A DNA stretch of 64,000 nucleotides, taken from Polynucleobacter yangtzensis. GTDB taxonomy: Bacteria > Pseudomonadota > Gammaproteobacteria > Burkholderiales > Burkholderiaceae. The notes under the pieces are model-generated. The model did no database searches and had not been told where the DNA came from. It worked only from the letters and a program-made list of their open reading frames with translations. The DNA lies in the NCBI RefSeq assembly GCF_001595965.1, contig NZ_LOJI01000001.1:62001-126000 (forward strand). The letters run 5' to 3'. Shown here piece after piece: positions 16,867 through 25,176 of the stretch. Positions within the stretch are counted from its first letter, which is position 1. Every line of letters begins with the position of its first letter. The translations under genes were made by a program, and so were the position numbers.

Positions 16867-19385
16867 TGATAGTTCTCGTATGTTGAGGGTGGTATAGGCT
16901 TAGAGGTAGGCATATATCCAGGTACATTGAGCTTCATGATATCAACTGGATTACTGCCGGCGCTACCAAAGCCTCTAAATTCAATCTGAAACAGCACCTG
17001 GGTAGTGGTTATTTGGGACGTATTTAAGACCTGCGAGTAAGCACCACGGAAAGTCCAGCAATCCCTGCTCCACTCCAGTGCCACCAGACTATTTAAGGTT
17101 TTCGTGGTTAAAGCATCATATCCCCAGCGACCCAAAACCGATACTTCCCTAGTGATGGGCCATTGACCCGAAATATTGTATTGATCAGTTGTCGTTGAGG
17201 CAGGTACAAAAGCTTGATTGTTTTGAAGAGATGCCTGTACTGGAGGAGACCACACATTCCGGTAACCGAAATTCAAACTTCTGCCCTGCGTAGGTCGCCA
17301 ACTTCCACCCACAGTACTTTGTACAAAACGGTTCAATTGGGTGTTGTATTGACCAAATACATCCGCACTAAAATTACCGAGTAGGCGAACGGAGCCCGAG
17401 CCTAAAGTATCTGAATAGGTGGTAGGGTTGGTGATATTGCCATTCAAGCCAACTTTCTGTCCAGCGAACTGCTGCTTTTGGGCGAGCGTTACATTGGCAC
17501 GCTCTGCTCCAGTATTTGCTTCAATCATTCGACTAGTTAAACCAAGAGTTGCTGCATTGCTATTAGCTATACGATCGTTACCGACGAAAGTATTTTCACT
17601 AAAAATTTGGGAGACTCCAAAGCCGGCATCTGCGGTATCGAAGATCGGGGTTTGTGCTTGATTTTGATAGGGCGTATAAACATAAAAAGCTCTTGGCTCC
17701 ATCGTTAGCAACATATCTCGACCATAAAAGCCTTTTAATTCTGCGGCCTCTCTTTCGAAAGCCAAACCAGAATCCAAACTAAATGTTGGAATTGTGAAAC
17801 CCTGAACTACGGGTGCGCCAGTCGAAATAAATGGAGTGGCGTTATAGGTGTTAGATTGAAAGCTGACTTTTGGAGTGACGTAATAACCCGGCGTCACCTG
17901 TGGCAAAGCCATGGCACCCTTAATTACTGTTCGATCAGCTTGGCTATAAACTCCAGGTGCAGTAGCTACCAAGTTACTACCTATGTTGTAAGAGAACCTA
18001 GTGAAGTCAGCTGAAAATGTAGTCGCTGGGCCTGTTGGTAGGGTAACGTATTTACCGCTGGTATCTGCCACTGCAGGGGTTAAACGATTGTTATATGCCG
18101 CGCTAATATTAGGCAGCACGTTATAAGGCGCTTGAACCACGGAGGTAGGATCAGGCTGCAAGGTTTGAAAGGTTAATGCTCGCGCAGAGACATTCCAGTT
18201 ACTCAAACTTCCAGTCAAACCTTTTGTAGTTCCAACCTCTTGGCGAAACTGACTAGTCACCGCACCAGCAATGCTTTGTGAAAAGTCAGTTGGATAAAGG
18301 TTATCAGATACACGAGACATATTGGCATAGCCAGTCCAAGATCCAGGCAAAGGCACTCCGCCTGGAGCAACACCACCACTAAACACCTGCCGCTGTTGCC
18401 AGTCATAACGCCAGCGATCTGTACCGGTTTTATTATCATGCGCCAAATAATCGCCAACTAAGGTGCCGCTGTACTTGGTATCTAGAAAACGGTAATTTGC
18501 GCCTATCTGCAGACCACGCTCACTCATATAGCGCGGCAAGATTAACAAGTCTCTATTGGGGGCAATATTGACGTAGTAAGGCTGCGTAACATCAAAGCCA
18601 TTATTTGAGTTGTAGCCAGCAACGGGAGCCAAAATACCAGTACGTCGCTGACCAGAGGTGGGAGCAGTGAAGTAAGGTATGTATGCGATAGGTACATCGA
18701 AGAAGCGCATCACACCATGTGTGCCAACCATTTCTTTCTGTTCATTATCAATTTCTAATGTACTGGCCGAAAAATACCAATCCATGTTTTGAGGGGTACA
18801 TGTCGTATAAGTTGCTTTATCGAAAACAAAAATATCGGTATTTTCAATTGTCAGTTTTTTTGCGGAGCCGTTACCACGCGTATCGCGAAGTTCGTATGTA
18901 GGCGAATCCATCTCGCCCTCACGCGCATCTACTTTAAATTGAGCGGTAGGTCCTTTAAAAGAAGTATTTCCTTTTATCAGCTCAGCGTTCCCTACTAAAT
19001 CTGCAATATCAGTATCTGGGTCATAAATAATTTCATCAGCTTTAATCACGCCACCATTGCGACGAATTTGTGCGCGCCCCTTCAGCTTCATCTTGCGGTC
19101 AACAACACCCTCAATTACATCGCTGGATGTAAACGTTAGCGCCTTGCTATCGTCCAAAGGAATACCAGTACGCAGCTGATCATCCAACTTTAAAACGGTG
19201 ACATTTCCACGATCAGGCAATAAAACAGTATTCGAGTTAGCCTGTGCATTTGCGGGCAAAGGAGCTGGGGCCTGAGCGTATCCCTGGAGCGTAAATTGCA
19301 GCAATACAACCCCCGCCATTACGCGCAGGGATACATGCAAAAAAAGAGGGGCGCAAAGGCCGGCGCGACGGCGATAATGACTCAT
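16863..19385 (-). CDS. lptD: LPS-assembly protein LptD
   Basis: The product is an 840-residue outer-membrane LPS translocon. It has a signal peptide ending near 'GYAQA', an N-terminal OstA jellyroll domain (about residues 75-195) that receives LPS from LptA, and a C-terminal beta-barrel. The mature protein appears to have only two cysteines, at about 196 ('TTCTP') and 776 ('RDCWTF'), instead of the four of E. coli, so a single non-consecutive disulfide is expected. It heads the lptD-surA-pdxA-rsmA operon and is divergent from amgK, with 33 bp between start codons. Confidence 0.96.
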   Translation of the reverse strand: MSHYRRRAGLCAPLFLHVSLRVMAGVVLLQFTLQGYAQAPAPLPANAQANSNTVLLPDRGNVTVLKLDDQLRTGIPLDDSKALTFTSSDVIEGVVDRKMKLKGRAQIRRNGGVIKADEIIYDPDTDIADLVGNAELIKGNTSFKGPTAQFKVDAREGEMDSPTYELRDTRGNGSAKKLTIENTDIFVFDKATYTTCTPQNMDWYFSASTLEIDNEQKEMVGTHGVMRFFDVPIAYIPYFTAPTSGQRRTGILAPVAGYNSNNGFDVTQPYYVNIAPNRDLLILPRYMSERGLQIGANYRFLDTKYSGTLVGDYLAHDNKTGTDRWRYDWQQRQVFSGGVAPGGVPLPGSWTGYANMSRVSDNLYPTDFSQSIAGAVTSQFRQEVGTTKGLTGSLSNWNVSARALTFQTLQPDPTSVVQAPYNVLPNISAAYNNRLTPAVADTSGKYVTLPTGPATTFSADFTRFSYNIGSNLVATAPGVYSQADRTVIKGAMALPQVTPGYYVTPKVSFQSNTYNATPFISTGAPVVQGFTIPTFSLDSGLAFEREAAELKGFYGRDMLLTMEPRAFYVYTPYQNQAQTPIFDTADAGFGVSQIFSENTFVGNDRIANSNAATLGLTSRMIEANTGAERANVTLAQKQQFAGQKVGLNGNITNPTTYSDTLGSGSVRLLGNFSADVFGQYNTQLNRFVQSTVGGSWRPTQGRSLNFGYRNVWSPPVQASLQNNQAFVPASTTTDQYNISGQWPITREVSVLGRWGYDALTTKTLNSLVALEWSRDCWTFRGAYSQVLNTSQITTTQVLFQIEFRGFGSAGSNPVDIMKLNVPGYMPTSKPIPPSTYENYQ

Positions 19386-19402
19386 AGATCCAGACCCGCC
19401 TT

Positions 19403-19408
19403 ATTATA
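19403..19408 (-). promoter_or_regulatory. lptD promoter -10 box
   Basis: On the minus strand a perfect TATAAT ends 17 bases before the lptD ATG. No good -35 is seen. The -35 zone would cover the amgK start codon (19419), so the divergent genes may interfere with each other's transcription. Confidence 0.45.
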
Positions 19409-19418
19409 CGAATCGACC

Positions 19419-20420
19419 ATGACTGACTCACGCCTAAACACCCTCCGCAACTGGCTAAAAGCCCTAGAAGCTAGCTGGCAATTAGATCTTGACTCTTTAG
19501 CGCCAGCCTCGGCTGATGCCAGCTTTAGACGCTATTTCCGAATTACATCTAAAAACCCCAGTTTTGGGACTTTGATCGTGATGGATGCACCACCCCAACA
19601 TGAGCCTTTAGATGCCTTTATTAAGGTCGATTTATTGCTCTCAGAAGCAGGTTTAAATGTGCCAAAAATACTCGAGCAAAATATTGCTGAAGGCTTTTTG
19701 CTATTAAACGATTTGGGTATAAAAACTTACCTGGCTGAACTGAATAATGAGACTGCAGATCATCTTTATAAAGATGCAACTCATGCGCTAGTTTTAATGC
19801 AGTTGGCAAGCAAGCCTGGCGTCCTACCAAACTATGACCAGGCATTGTTACAACGAGAGCTCGATTTACTTCTTGAATGGTATTTAAAGAAACATCTCAG
19901 CATTGAACTCAGCACACAACAATCGGATCAACTAAAAAAATCATTTGAGCTCATTATTGAAAATAATTTAGCTCAAGCAAAAGTCTATGTTCATCGTGAT
20001 TACCACTCGCGTAATTTAATGGTTACAGAAAAAAATAATCCTGGAGTAATTGACTTTCAGGATGCAGTTTATGGTCCCATTACTTATGACGCAGCATCTC
20101 TTTGGCGCGATGCCTATATTGCATGGCCAGAAGAGCGAGTGATTGATTGGGTTATTAAATTCTGGGAGGCAGGCCGTAAGGCAGGGTTGCCGATGCCAGA
20201 CGATTTTGGTCACTTCTATCGTGATTTTGAATGGATGGGTTTACAACGCCACCTTAAGGTGCTTGGTATCTTTGCAAGGCTATATCACCGGGATGGCAAA
20301 GACGGTTATCTCAAAGATATTCCTCTCGTTCTTGAATATGCCATTGCAACAGCCAATCGTTATATTGAATTAAAGCCTTTGGCTCGCATTCTGGAATCGA
20401 CTCGCACGCATAAAGACTAG
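19419..20420 (+). CDS. amgK: N-acetylmuramate/N-acetylglucosamine kinase AmgK
   Basis: This is a 333-residue aminoglycoside-phosphotransferase-fold sugar kinase. The kinase signatures 'VHRDYHSRNLMV' (catalytic loop) and 'GVIDFQDAVYGP' (metal-binding Asp) are clear, and 'DASFRRYFRI' lies near the N terminus. AmgK phosphorylates the anomeric position of MurNAc or GlcNAc in the Pseudomonas-type cell-wall recycling route. The frame is open upstream to 19296, but that would run into lptD; the ATG at 19419 gives the family N terminus. murU follows after 10 bp, the same pairing as in Pseudomonas, which supports the call over a generic phosphotransferase. Confidence 0.92.
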   Translation: MTDSRLNTLRNWLKALEASWQLDLDSLAPASADASFRRYFRITSKNPSFGTLIVMDAPPQHEPLDAFIKVDLLLSEAGLNVPKILEQNIAEGFLLLNDLGIKTYLAELNNETADHLYKDATHALVLMQLASKPGVLPNYDQALLQRELDLLLEWYLKKHLSIELSTQQSDQLKKSFELIIENNLAQAKVYVHRDYHSRNLMVTEKNNPGVIDFQDAVYGPITYDAASLWRDAYIAWPEERVIDWVIKFWEAGRKAGLPMPDDFGHFYRDFEWMGLQRHLKVLGIFARLYHRDGKDGYLKDIPLVLEYAIATANRYIELKPLARILESTRTHKD

Positions 20421-20430
20421 TTGGATATAC

Positions 20431-21150
20431 ATGATGAATAAGAGCAATCTCATTCCTTGCTTTTTACTGGCTGCTGGCAGAGGTGAACGTATGCGCCCTC
20501 TCACAGACGTCTTACCCAAACCCCTATTAACCATTCAGAATAAATCCTTACTAGCTTGGCATTTAGAAGCTTTAGCTAAGGCAGGAATTCAGAAAGTCGT
20601 CATTAACCATGCTTGGTTGGGTGAAAAAATTGAGGCAGCTCTTGGGAACGGTCAGCAATTTGGTCTCAACATCCACTACTCCCCTGAAGGTAGCGCTCTA
20701 GAGACAGCGGGCGGTATTTGTAAGGCATTACCCATCATCGCACCAGATGATTACTTTCTGGTCATCAATGGAGATGTATTTAGCCCGAATTTACCTGTAA
20801 GCACGTTATTGGAAACAGCCTCCAGAATGCGTGCTGACCCTAGCAAGCCGTTGGCCCACTTATTCATGGTTCCCAACCCAGTGCAGCACCCTGAAGGGGA
20901 TTTTTACCTGCAAGACTGCACTGTGGGAGACACTGAATCCGTAGAGAGTGAAAAGCTAACCTTCTCAGGGATTGGGATTTATCACAAAGACCTCTTTAAG
21001 GACCTGGAATTCGGAGCGCCTGCCAAGTTAGCCCCTTTGCTGAGAACCGCGATGGAGCAAAATAAAGTGACCGGTGAAAAATATACCGGTCCATGGCACG
21101 ATGTAGGTACGCCACAACGCTTACAAGAGCTTAATGCAGCATATGAATAA
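20431..21150 (+). CDS. murU: N-acetylmuramate alpha-1-phosphate uridylyltransferase MurU
   Basis: MurU is a 239-residue nucleotidyltransferase that makes UDP-MurNAc from MurNAc-1-phosphate, so recycled sugar bypasses de novo MurA/MurB synthesis. The sugar-nucleotide signature 'LAAGRGERMRPLTDVLPKPLL' is in place (given here as its opening and closing motif around residues 13-33), and 'INGDVFSP' carries the metal-binding Asp. Pairing with amgK separates it from GlmU- or RmlA-type enzymes. Its end overlaps the pepP start by 17 bases. Confidence 0.92.
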   Translation: MMNKSNLIPCFLLAAGRGERMRPLTDVLPKPLLTIQNKSLLAWHLEALAKAGIQKVVINHAWLGEKIEAALGNGQQFGLNIHYSPEGSALETAGGICKALPIIAPDDYFLVINGDVFSPNLPVSTLLETASRMRADPSKPLAHLFMVPNPVQHPEGDFYLQDCTVGDTESVESEKLTFSGIGIYHKDLFKDLEFGAPAKLAPLLRTAMEQNKVTGEKYTGPWHDVGTPQRLQELNAAYE

Positions 21151-22510
21151 ACCAGATATTTATCAACTTCGTCGAAATGAATTAGCAAAACAAATATTTG
21201 CTAAGACTGGTGGCGGAATTGCAGTCATTTCTACAGCGCCTGAAATTGCCCGCAATCGCGATAGTGAATTTCCATATCGTCACGACAGCGACTTTTACTA
21301 TCTGACAGGATTTGAAGAGCCGGGATCAACCCTTGTGATGAAAGTTGATGGTGATGGAAAAAACTTTCAACTTCAATCCCATTTATTTTGTAGACCCAAG
21401 GATCCCGAGAGAGAAATTTGGGATGGCATTCGTCTTGGCCCTGAAGCAGCGCCTGAAGTTTTAGGCATTGAATATGCGCATAGCAACCAGGAGCTCGATC
21501 GAAAACTAGGTGAGCTATTGGCAGATCAAGACGCAGTCTATATTCGTCTTGCTGAAAGTGCTGAGGCTGATAGGCGCTTGCGTCATTGGATGAAACAAGT
21601 TCGCGGGCAAGTTCGCTCAGGCGTGAATCCACCATCAGAGTTTCATGATATTGAAGCGCTGATTCATGAAATGCGTCTATTTAAAGATGTGCATGAAATT
21701 GAGATCATGCGCCGTGCTGCTGCCATCTCTGCTCGCGCACATATCCGCGCCATGCAAATCTGCACGCCTGGTATGCGTGAATACCAACTCGAAGCTGAAT
21801 TGCTCCATGAGTTCCGCAATAGCGGTGCGCAAAGCGTTGCCTATAACAGCATTGTTGCTGGTGGCGCTAACTCTTGCATCCTGCACTATCGCGCAGGCTC
21901 AACAGAATTACGTAGCGGCGAACTTTGCTTAATTGATGCTGGTTGCGAACTGGATGGTTATGCATCCGACATCACTCGGACCTTTCCAGTAAATGGAAAA
22001 TTTACTGGCCCACAACGTGCTCTATACGACATTACATTAGCTGCGCAAGAGGCCGCAATTGCCATGACCAAACCGGGCAATACTTTTATGCAGCCGCATG
22101 AAGCAGCACTGAAAGTACTAACCCAAGGCTTACTTGATGAGAAGTTACTCAAGCTTACCGATCTAGGCTCACTTGAAAATGCCATAGAAACAGGTGCTTA
22201 CCGCCGCTTCTACATGCACCGCACATCACATTGGTTGGGCATGGATGTGCATGACGTAGGCTCCTATCGCGAGGCCAGCCATGCTTCATCTAGTGAAGAT
22301 AAGCCATGGCGCGTCCTCAAGAGCGGCATGGTCATTACGATCGAGCCTGGCCTCTATGTCAGACCAGCCGATGATGTGGATGAGAAATTTTGGAATATTG
22401 GTATTCGTATTGAAGATGATGCCGTCCTTAACAACTCTGGATGTGAATTGATTTCTCGCGGCGTACCCGTCAAAGCAGATGAGATTGAAGCTCTCATGAA
22501 AAACTCTTGA
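21134..22510 (+). CDS. pepP: Xaa-Pro aminopeptidase
   Basis: This 458-residue M24B metallopeptidase removes N-terminal residues preceding proline. The five metal ligands are visible in order: Asp in 'LIDAGCELDG', Asp in 'ASDITRTFPV', His in 'TSHWLGMDVHDVG', Glu in 'TIEPGLY' and Glu in 'GIRIEDD'. An N-terminal AMP_N domain covers about residues 1-135. The first ATG lies within murU with AAGAG at suitable spacing; an ATG nine bases later is an alternative. Confidence 0.96.
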   Translation: MQHMNKPDIYQLRRNELAKQIFAKTGGGIAVISTAPEIARNRDSEFPYRHDSDFYYLTGFEEPGSTLVMKVDGDGKNFQLQSHLFCRPKDPEREIWDGIRLGPEAAPEVLGIEYAHSNQELDRKLGELLADQDAVYIRLAESAEADRRLRHWMKQVRGQVRSGVNPPSEFHDIEALIHEMRLFKDVHEIEIMRRAAAISARAHIRAMQICTPGMREYQLEAELLHEFRNSGAQSVAYNSIVAGGANSCILHYRAGSTELRSGELCLIDAGCELDGYASDITRTFPVNGKFTGPQRALYDITLAAQEAAIAMTKPGNTFMQPHEAALKVLTQGLLDEKLLKLTDLGSLENAIETGAYRRFYMHRTSHWLGMDVHDVGSYREASHASSSEDKPWRVLKSGMVITIEPGLYVRPADDVDEKFWNIGIRIEDDAVLNNSGCELISRGVPVKADEIEALMKNS

Positions 22511-22526
22511 TCACATTTCATTGCCA

Positions 22527-23684
22527 ATGAGCTCATCTAATTGCGATATTTTGATTCAAGGCGGTGGCCCGGTTGGGCTTGCTTGTGCCGCGTGGACCCT
22601 GCAGAAATTTCCAGACGCAAAAATCACACTACTCGATCGCAACCCAGTAAATGATGACGATTTAGCAAATGCCGATAGTCGAGGCATCGCCCTTTCACAC
22701 GGCAGTAAATTATTACTAGATACCATCAACGCTTGGCCAAAAGAATCTGCCCAAATTCATCGTGTACATGTTTCACAAGCTGGACGCTTTGGCAGAGCCC
22801 TGATGACCCGCGAAGAACTCAATCAAGATGCGCTAGGGCACATCATTCGCTATCGCGACATCCACATCACACTTCGCCAGGCATTGAGGACCATTCAAGC
22901 AAAGTGCCCCAACTTTGTTTGGCGACATATCGATAAAGAAGCCGAAGAAAATAATATCCACGCCAACTGTATCGTGCATGCTGAAGGCGGCTTATTTAAA
23001 ACACAAGATTGGGTTGAATCTGGTCGCGATTATGGTCAGTCAGCTTTAGTCGGATTGGTTGAGGTAGAAAATGCGGCGCCCCATCATGCTTGGGAACGTT
23101 TTACTGCTGAAGGTCCTTTAGCAGTTTTGCCAAGTCATTACGGCCCCAATATTTTGAATCTAGTTTGGTGTGGTTCACCAGAGTCGTCAGGACATCGCTT
23201 GCAACTCAGTGATGCCGATTTCTTAAACGAACTAGAAAAAGAATTTGGTTCACGCATTGGTCGCTTTCTGAAAATTCAGGATCGTCGTTTATATGAGCTG
23301 GGTTTGAACTATCGCAAAGAAATTACCAAATACAATGAAGTGTGGATTGGTAACGCTGCTCAAACTTTGCACCCGGTAGCAGGACAAGGTTTAAATCTAG
23401 GCTTAAGGGATGCCTTCTTGCTGGCGGAAAAATTAGTTGGCGTATTTTCTGGGTCAGCAGAAGATCAATCTCCAGTGGATATCCAAAATGCGCTCCAAAG
23501 CTATGCTCAAAGCCGCAAAATTGACAGAACAACGACGATTGGCCTAACGGACTTTATGGCTAGGGTGTTTACCTCCAATCTTGCCCCAGTAGTGCTAGCC
23601 AGAGGGCTAGCTTTAAGCGCCCTTCAGTGGCTTCCACCAGTAAAGACAGCCTTAGCCCGCCAGATGATGTTTGGTAGGCGCTAA
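22527..23684 (+). CDS. UbiH/UbiF-family FAD monooxygenase (ubiquinone ring hydroxylase)
   Basis: The 385-residue flavoprotein has an N-terminal Rossmann motif 'IQGGGPVGLACA', 'DSRGIALSHGS', and the FAD/ribityl motif 'GNAAQTLHPVAGQGLNLGLRDA'. It belongs to the UbiH/UbiF/UbiI/VisC group that hydroxylates the ubiquinone ring. Which ring position it uses cannot be read from sequence, and the single enzymes of betaproteobacteria may cover more than one step. The ATG at 22527 is chosen over the in-frame TTG six bases upstream. It follows pepP as ubiH does in E. coli, which favours a UbiH-like role. Confidence 0.88.
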   Translation: MSSSNCDILIQGGGPVGLACAAWTLQKFPDAKITLLDRNPVNDDDLANADSRGIALSHGSKLLLDTINAWPKESAQIHRVHVSQAGRFGRALMTREELNQDALGHIIRYRDIHITLRQALRTIQAKCPNFVWRHIDKEAEENNIHANCIVHAEGGLFKTQDWVESGRDYGQSALVGLVEVENAAPHHAWERFTAEGPLAVLPSHYGPNILNLVWCGSPESSGHRLQLSDADFLNELEKEFGSRIGRFLKIQDRRLYELGLNYRKEITKYNEVWIGNAAQTLHPVAGQGLNLGLRDAFLLAEKLVGVFSGSAEDQSPVDIQNALQSYAQSRKIDRTTTIGLTDFMARVFTSNLAPVVLARGLALSALQWLPPVKTALARQMMFGRR

Positions 23685-23737
23685 AGGGCTTAAATCGCTT
23701 CTAAATATAAGTATTCCTGATTTGATCTGTAACAAGC

Positions 23738-23762
23738 AATCTGCCTAAAAAATAGGCAGATT
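23738..23762. other. 10-bp hairpin between the ubiH-like gene and dusB
   Basis: AATCTGCCTA and TAGGCAGATT form a perfect ten-pair stem around five A residues. No U tract follows on the plus strand, so it is a weak terminator candidate at best. It sits in the 102-bp spacer just upstream of the likely dusB promoter. Confidence 0.5.
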
Positions 23763-23786
23763 TGGGGTCGACTGTGCTAAAGTGTC

Positions 23787-24830
23787 ATGCTTTCCGCCCA
23801 AGCCCCCTTTTTGATGAACATTGGCCCTCACACACTCGCAAATAAGCTATTTGTAGCCCCCATGGCTGGGGTAACAGATCGCCCGTTTAGGCAGCTTTGC
23901 AAGAAGTTGGGTGCAGGCTATGCGGTTTCTGAAATGGTGGCATCTAATGCCCTGCTTTGGAAAAGCGAGAAAACACAACGTCGCGCCAATCATGTCGGTG
24001 AATTCAAACCTATCGCAGTGCAAATCGCTGGGGCCGATCCAGCAATGATGGCAGCTGCGGCAAAAATTAACGTAGATCATGGCGCACAAATTATTGATAT
24101 CAATATGGGTTGCCCCGCGAAGAAAGTTTGCAACGTAGCTGCTGGTTCTGCGCTATTGCGCGATGAACCTTTAGTGCAGAAAATTTTAGAAGCCGTTGTG
24201 AATGCTGTCGGTGTTGGACCAGATGCAGTGCCAGTTACCTTAAAGATTCGTACTGGTTGGGATCGCGAACATAAAAATGCAATCGAGATTGCGCGTCTCG
24301 CAGAAAAGTCTGGCATCTCCATGTTGACAGTTCATGGTCGCACTAGAGCTGACCTATATCACGGTGAAGCAGAGTACGAAACCATTACTGCAGTCAAAAA
24401 TAATGTAGGCATTCCGGTGGTTGCAAATGGTGACATTACTAGCCCCGAGAAAGCAGAGCAAGTTTTAAAGATCACTGGGGCTGATGCCATCATGATCGGA
24501 CGTGCGGCACAAGGTCGCCCTTGGATCTTCCGCGAGATCAATCATTACCTTGAAACTGGTGGCAAATTGCCAACTCCTGAGATCAATGAGATTCAGGCGA
24601 TTATGAATGTCCACCTCTTAGATCACTATGAGTTCTATGGTGAACATATCGGCCTTCGCACAGCTCGCAAGCATATCGGTTGGTATTGCAAAGGTTTGCG
24701 AGACTCACATGCATTCCGTCAGCGCATGAATACTGCTGATGATTGCAAAACCCAATTGCAAATGGTGAATGATTATTTTGATGAGATGAAATTGCATTCT
24801 GAACGCTTACTGTTTTTAGAGGCAGCTTAA
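23787..24830 (+). CDS. dusB: tRNA-dihydrouridine synthase B
   Basis: DusB is an FMN-dependent enzyme that reduces U17 in tRNA. The 347-residue frame contains 'APMAGVTDRPFR', 'INMGCPAKKVC' with the catalytic Cys, 'VHGRTRADLY' and 'NGDI'. The internal ATG at 23814 ('MNIGPHTLANKL') aligns better with the usual family N terminus and may be the true start, since a TAAAGT -10-like box lies only three bases before the first ATG. Neither start has a good ribosome site. dusB-fis is a classical proteobacterial pair. Confidence 0.95.
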   Translation: MLSAQAPFLMNIGPHTLANKLFVAPMAGVTDRPFRQLCKKLGAGYAVSEMVASNALLWKSEKTQRRANHVGEFKPIAVQIAGADPAMMAAAAKINVDHGAQIIDINMGCPAKKVCNVAAGSALLRDEPLVQKILEAVVNAVGVGPDAVPVTLKIRTGWDREHKNAIEIARLAEKSGISMLTVHGRTRADLYHGEAEYETITAVKNNVGIPVVANGDITSPEKAEQVLKITGADAIMIGRAAQGRPWIFREINHYLETGGKLPTPEINEIQAIMNVHLLDHYEFYGEHIGLRTARKHIGWYCKGLRDSHAFRQRMNTADDCKTQLQMVNDYFDEMKLHSERLLFLEAA

Positions 24831-24890
24831 TTCCTGCCGAATCCCTGCTGTATTTTTTTATTTTCTTGTTTTTTGTATTGATAGACTGTT

Positions 24891-25130
24891 ATGACCAATA
24901 AGCACCCAATTACCGAATGTATTGAAACCCAATTACAGGGTTACCTAAATGACCTCAAAGGAACGGCACCAACCGATATCTATCAAATGGTCTTGGCTGT
25001 TGTAGAAAAGCCTATGCTGGAATTAGTTATGCAGCACGCCAAACAGAATCAATCACTAGCAGCGCAATATCTTGGTATTAACCGCAACACACTTCATAAG
25101 AAGCTCGTTGAACATCAGCTGCTGAAGTAA
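24891..25130 (+). CDS. fis: Fis-family DNA-binding protein
   Basis: This is a 79-residue nucleoid-associated protein of the Fis family. The C-terminal helix-turn-helix is clear ('QSLAAQYLGINRNTLHKKL', about residues 57-75), and the N terminus is shorter than in E. coli Fis (98 residues), as is usual in betaproteobacteria. It follows dusB, as in enterobacteria, and precedes purH. A TAGACT hexamer three bases before the ATG suggests a promoter near the start codon. Confidence 0.92.
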   Translation: MTNKHPITECIETQLQGYLNDLKGTAPTDIYQMVLAVVEKPMLELVMQHAKQNQSLAAQYLGINRNTLHKKLVEHQLLK

Positions 25131-25176
25131 GCATTCATCACAAAGTCATTTCTTTTAATTAAACCCTCCGAAAACT

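Noticed and set aside
19296..19418. Longer amgK frame starting inside lptD
   Set aside because: It would overlap the lptD signal peptide on the other strand and adds residues unlike the family; the ATG at 19419 fits the AmgK N terminus.
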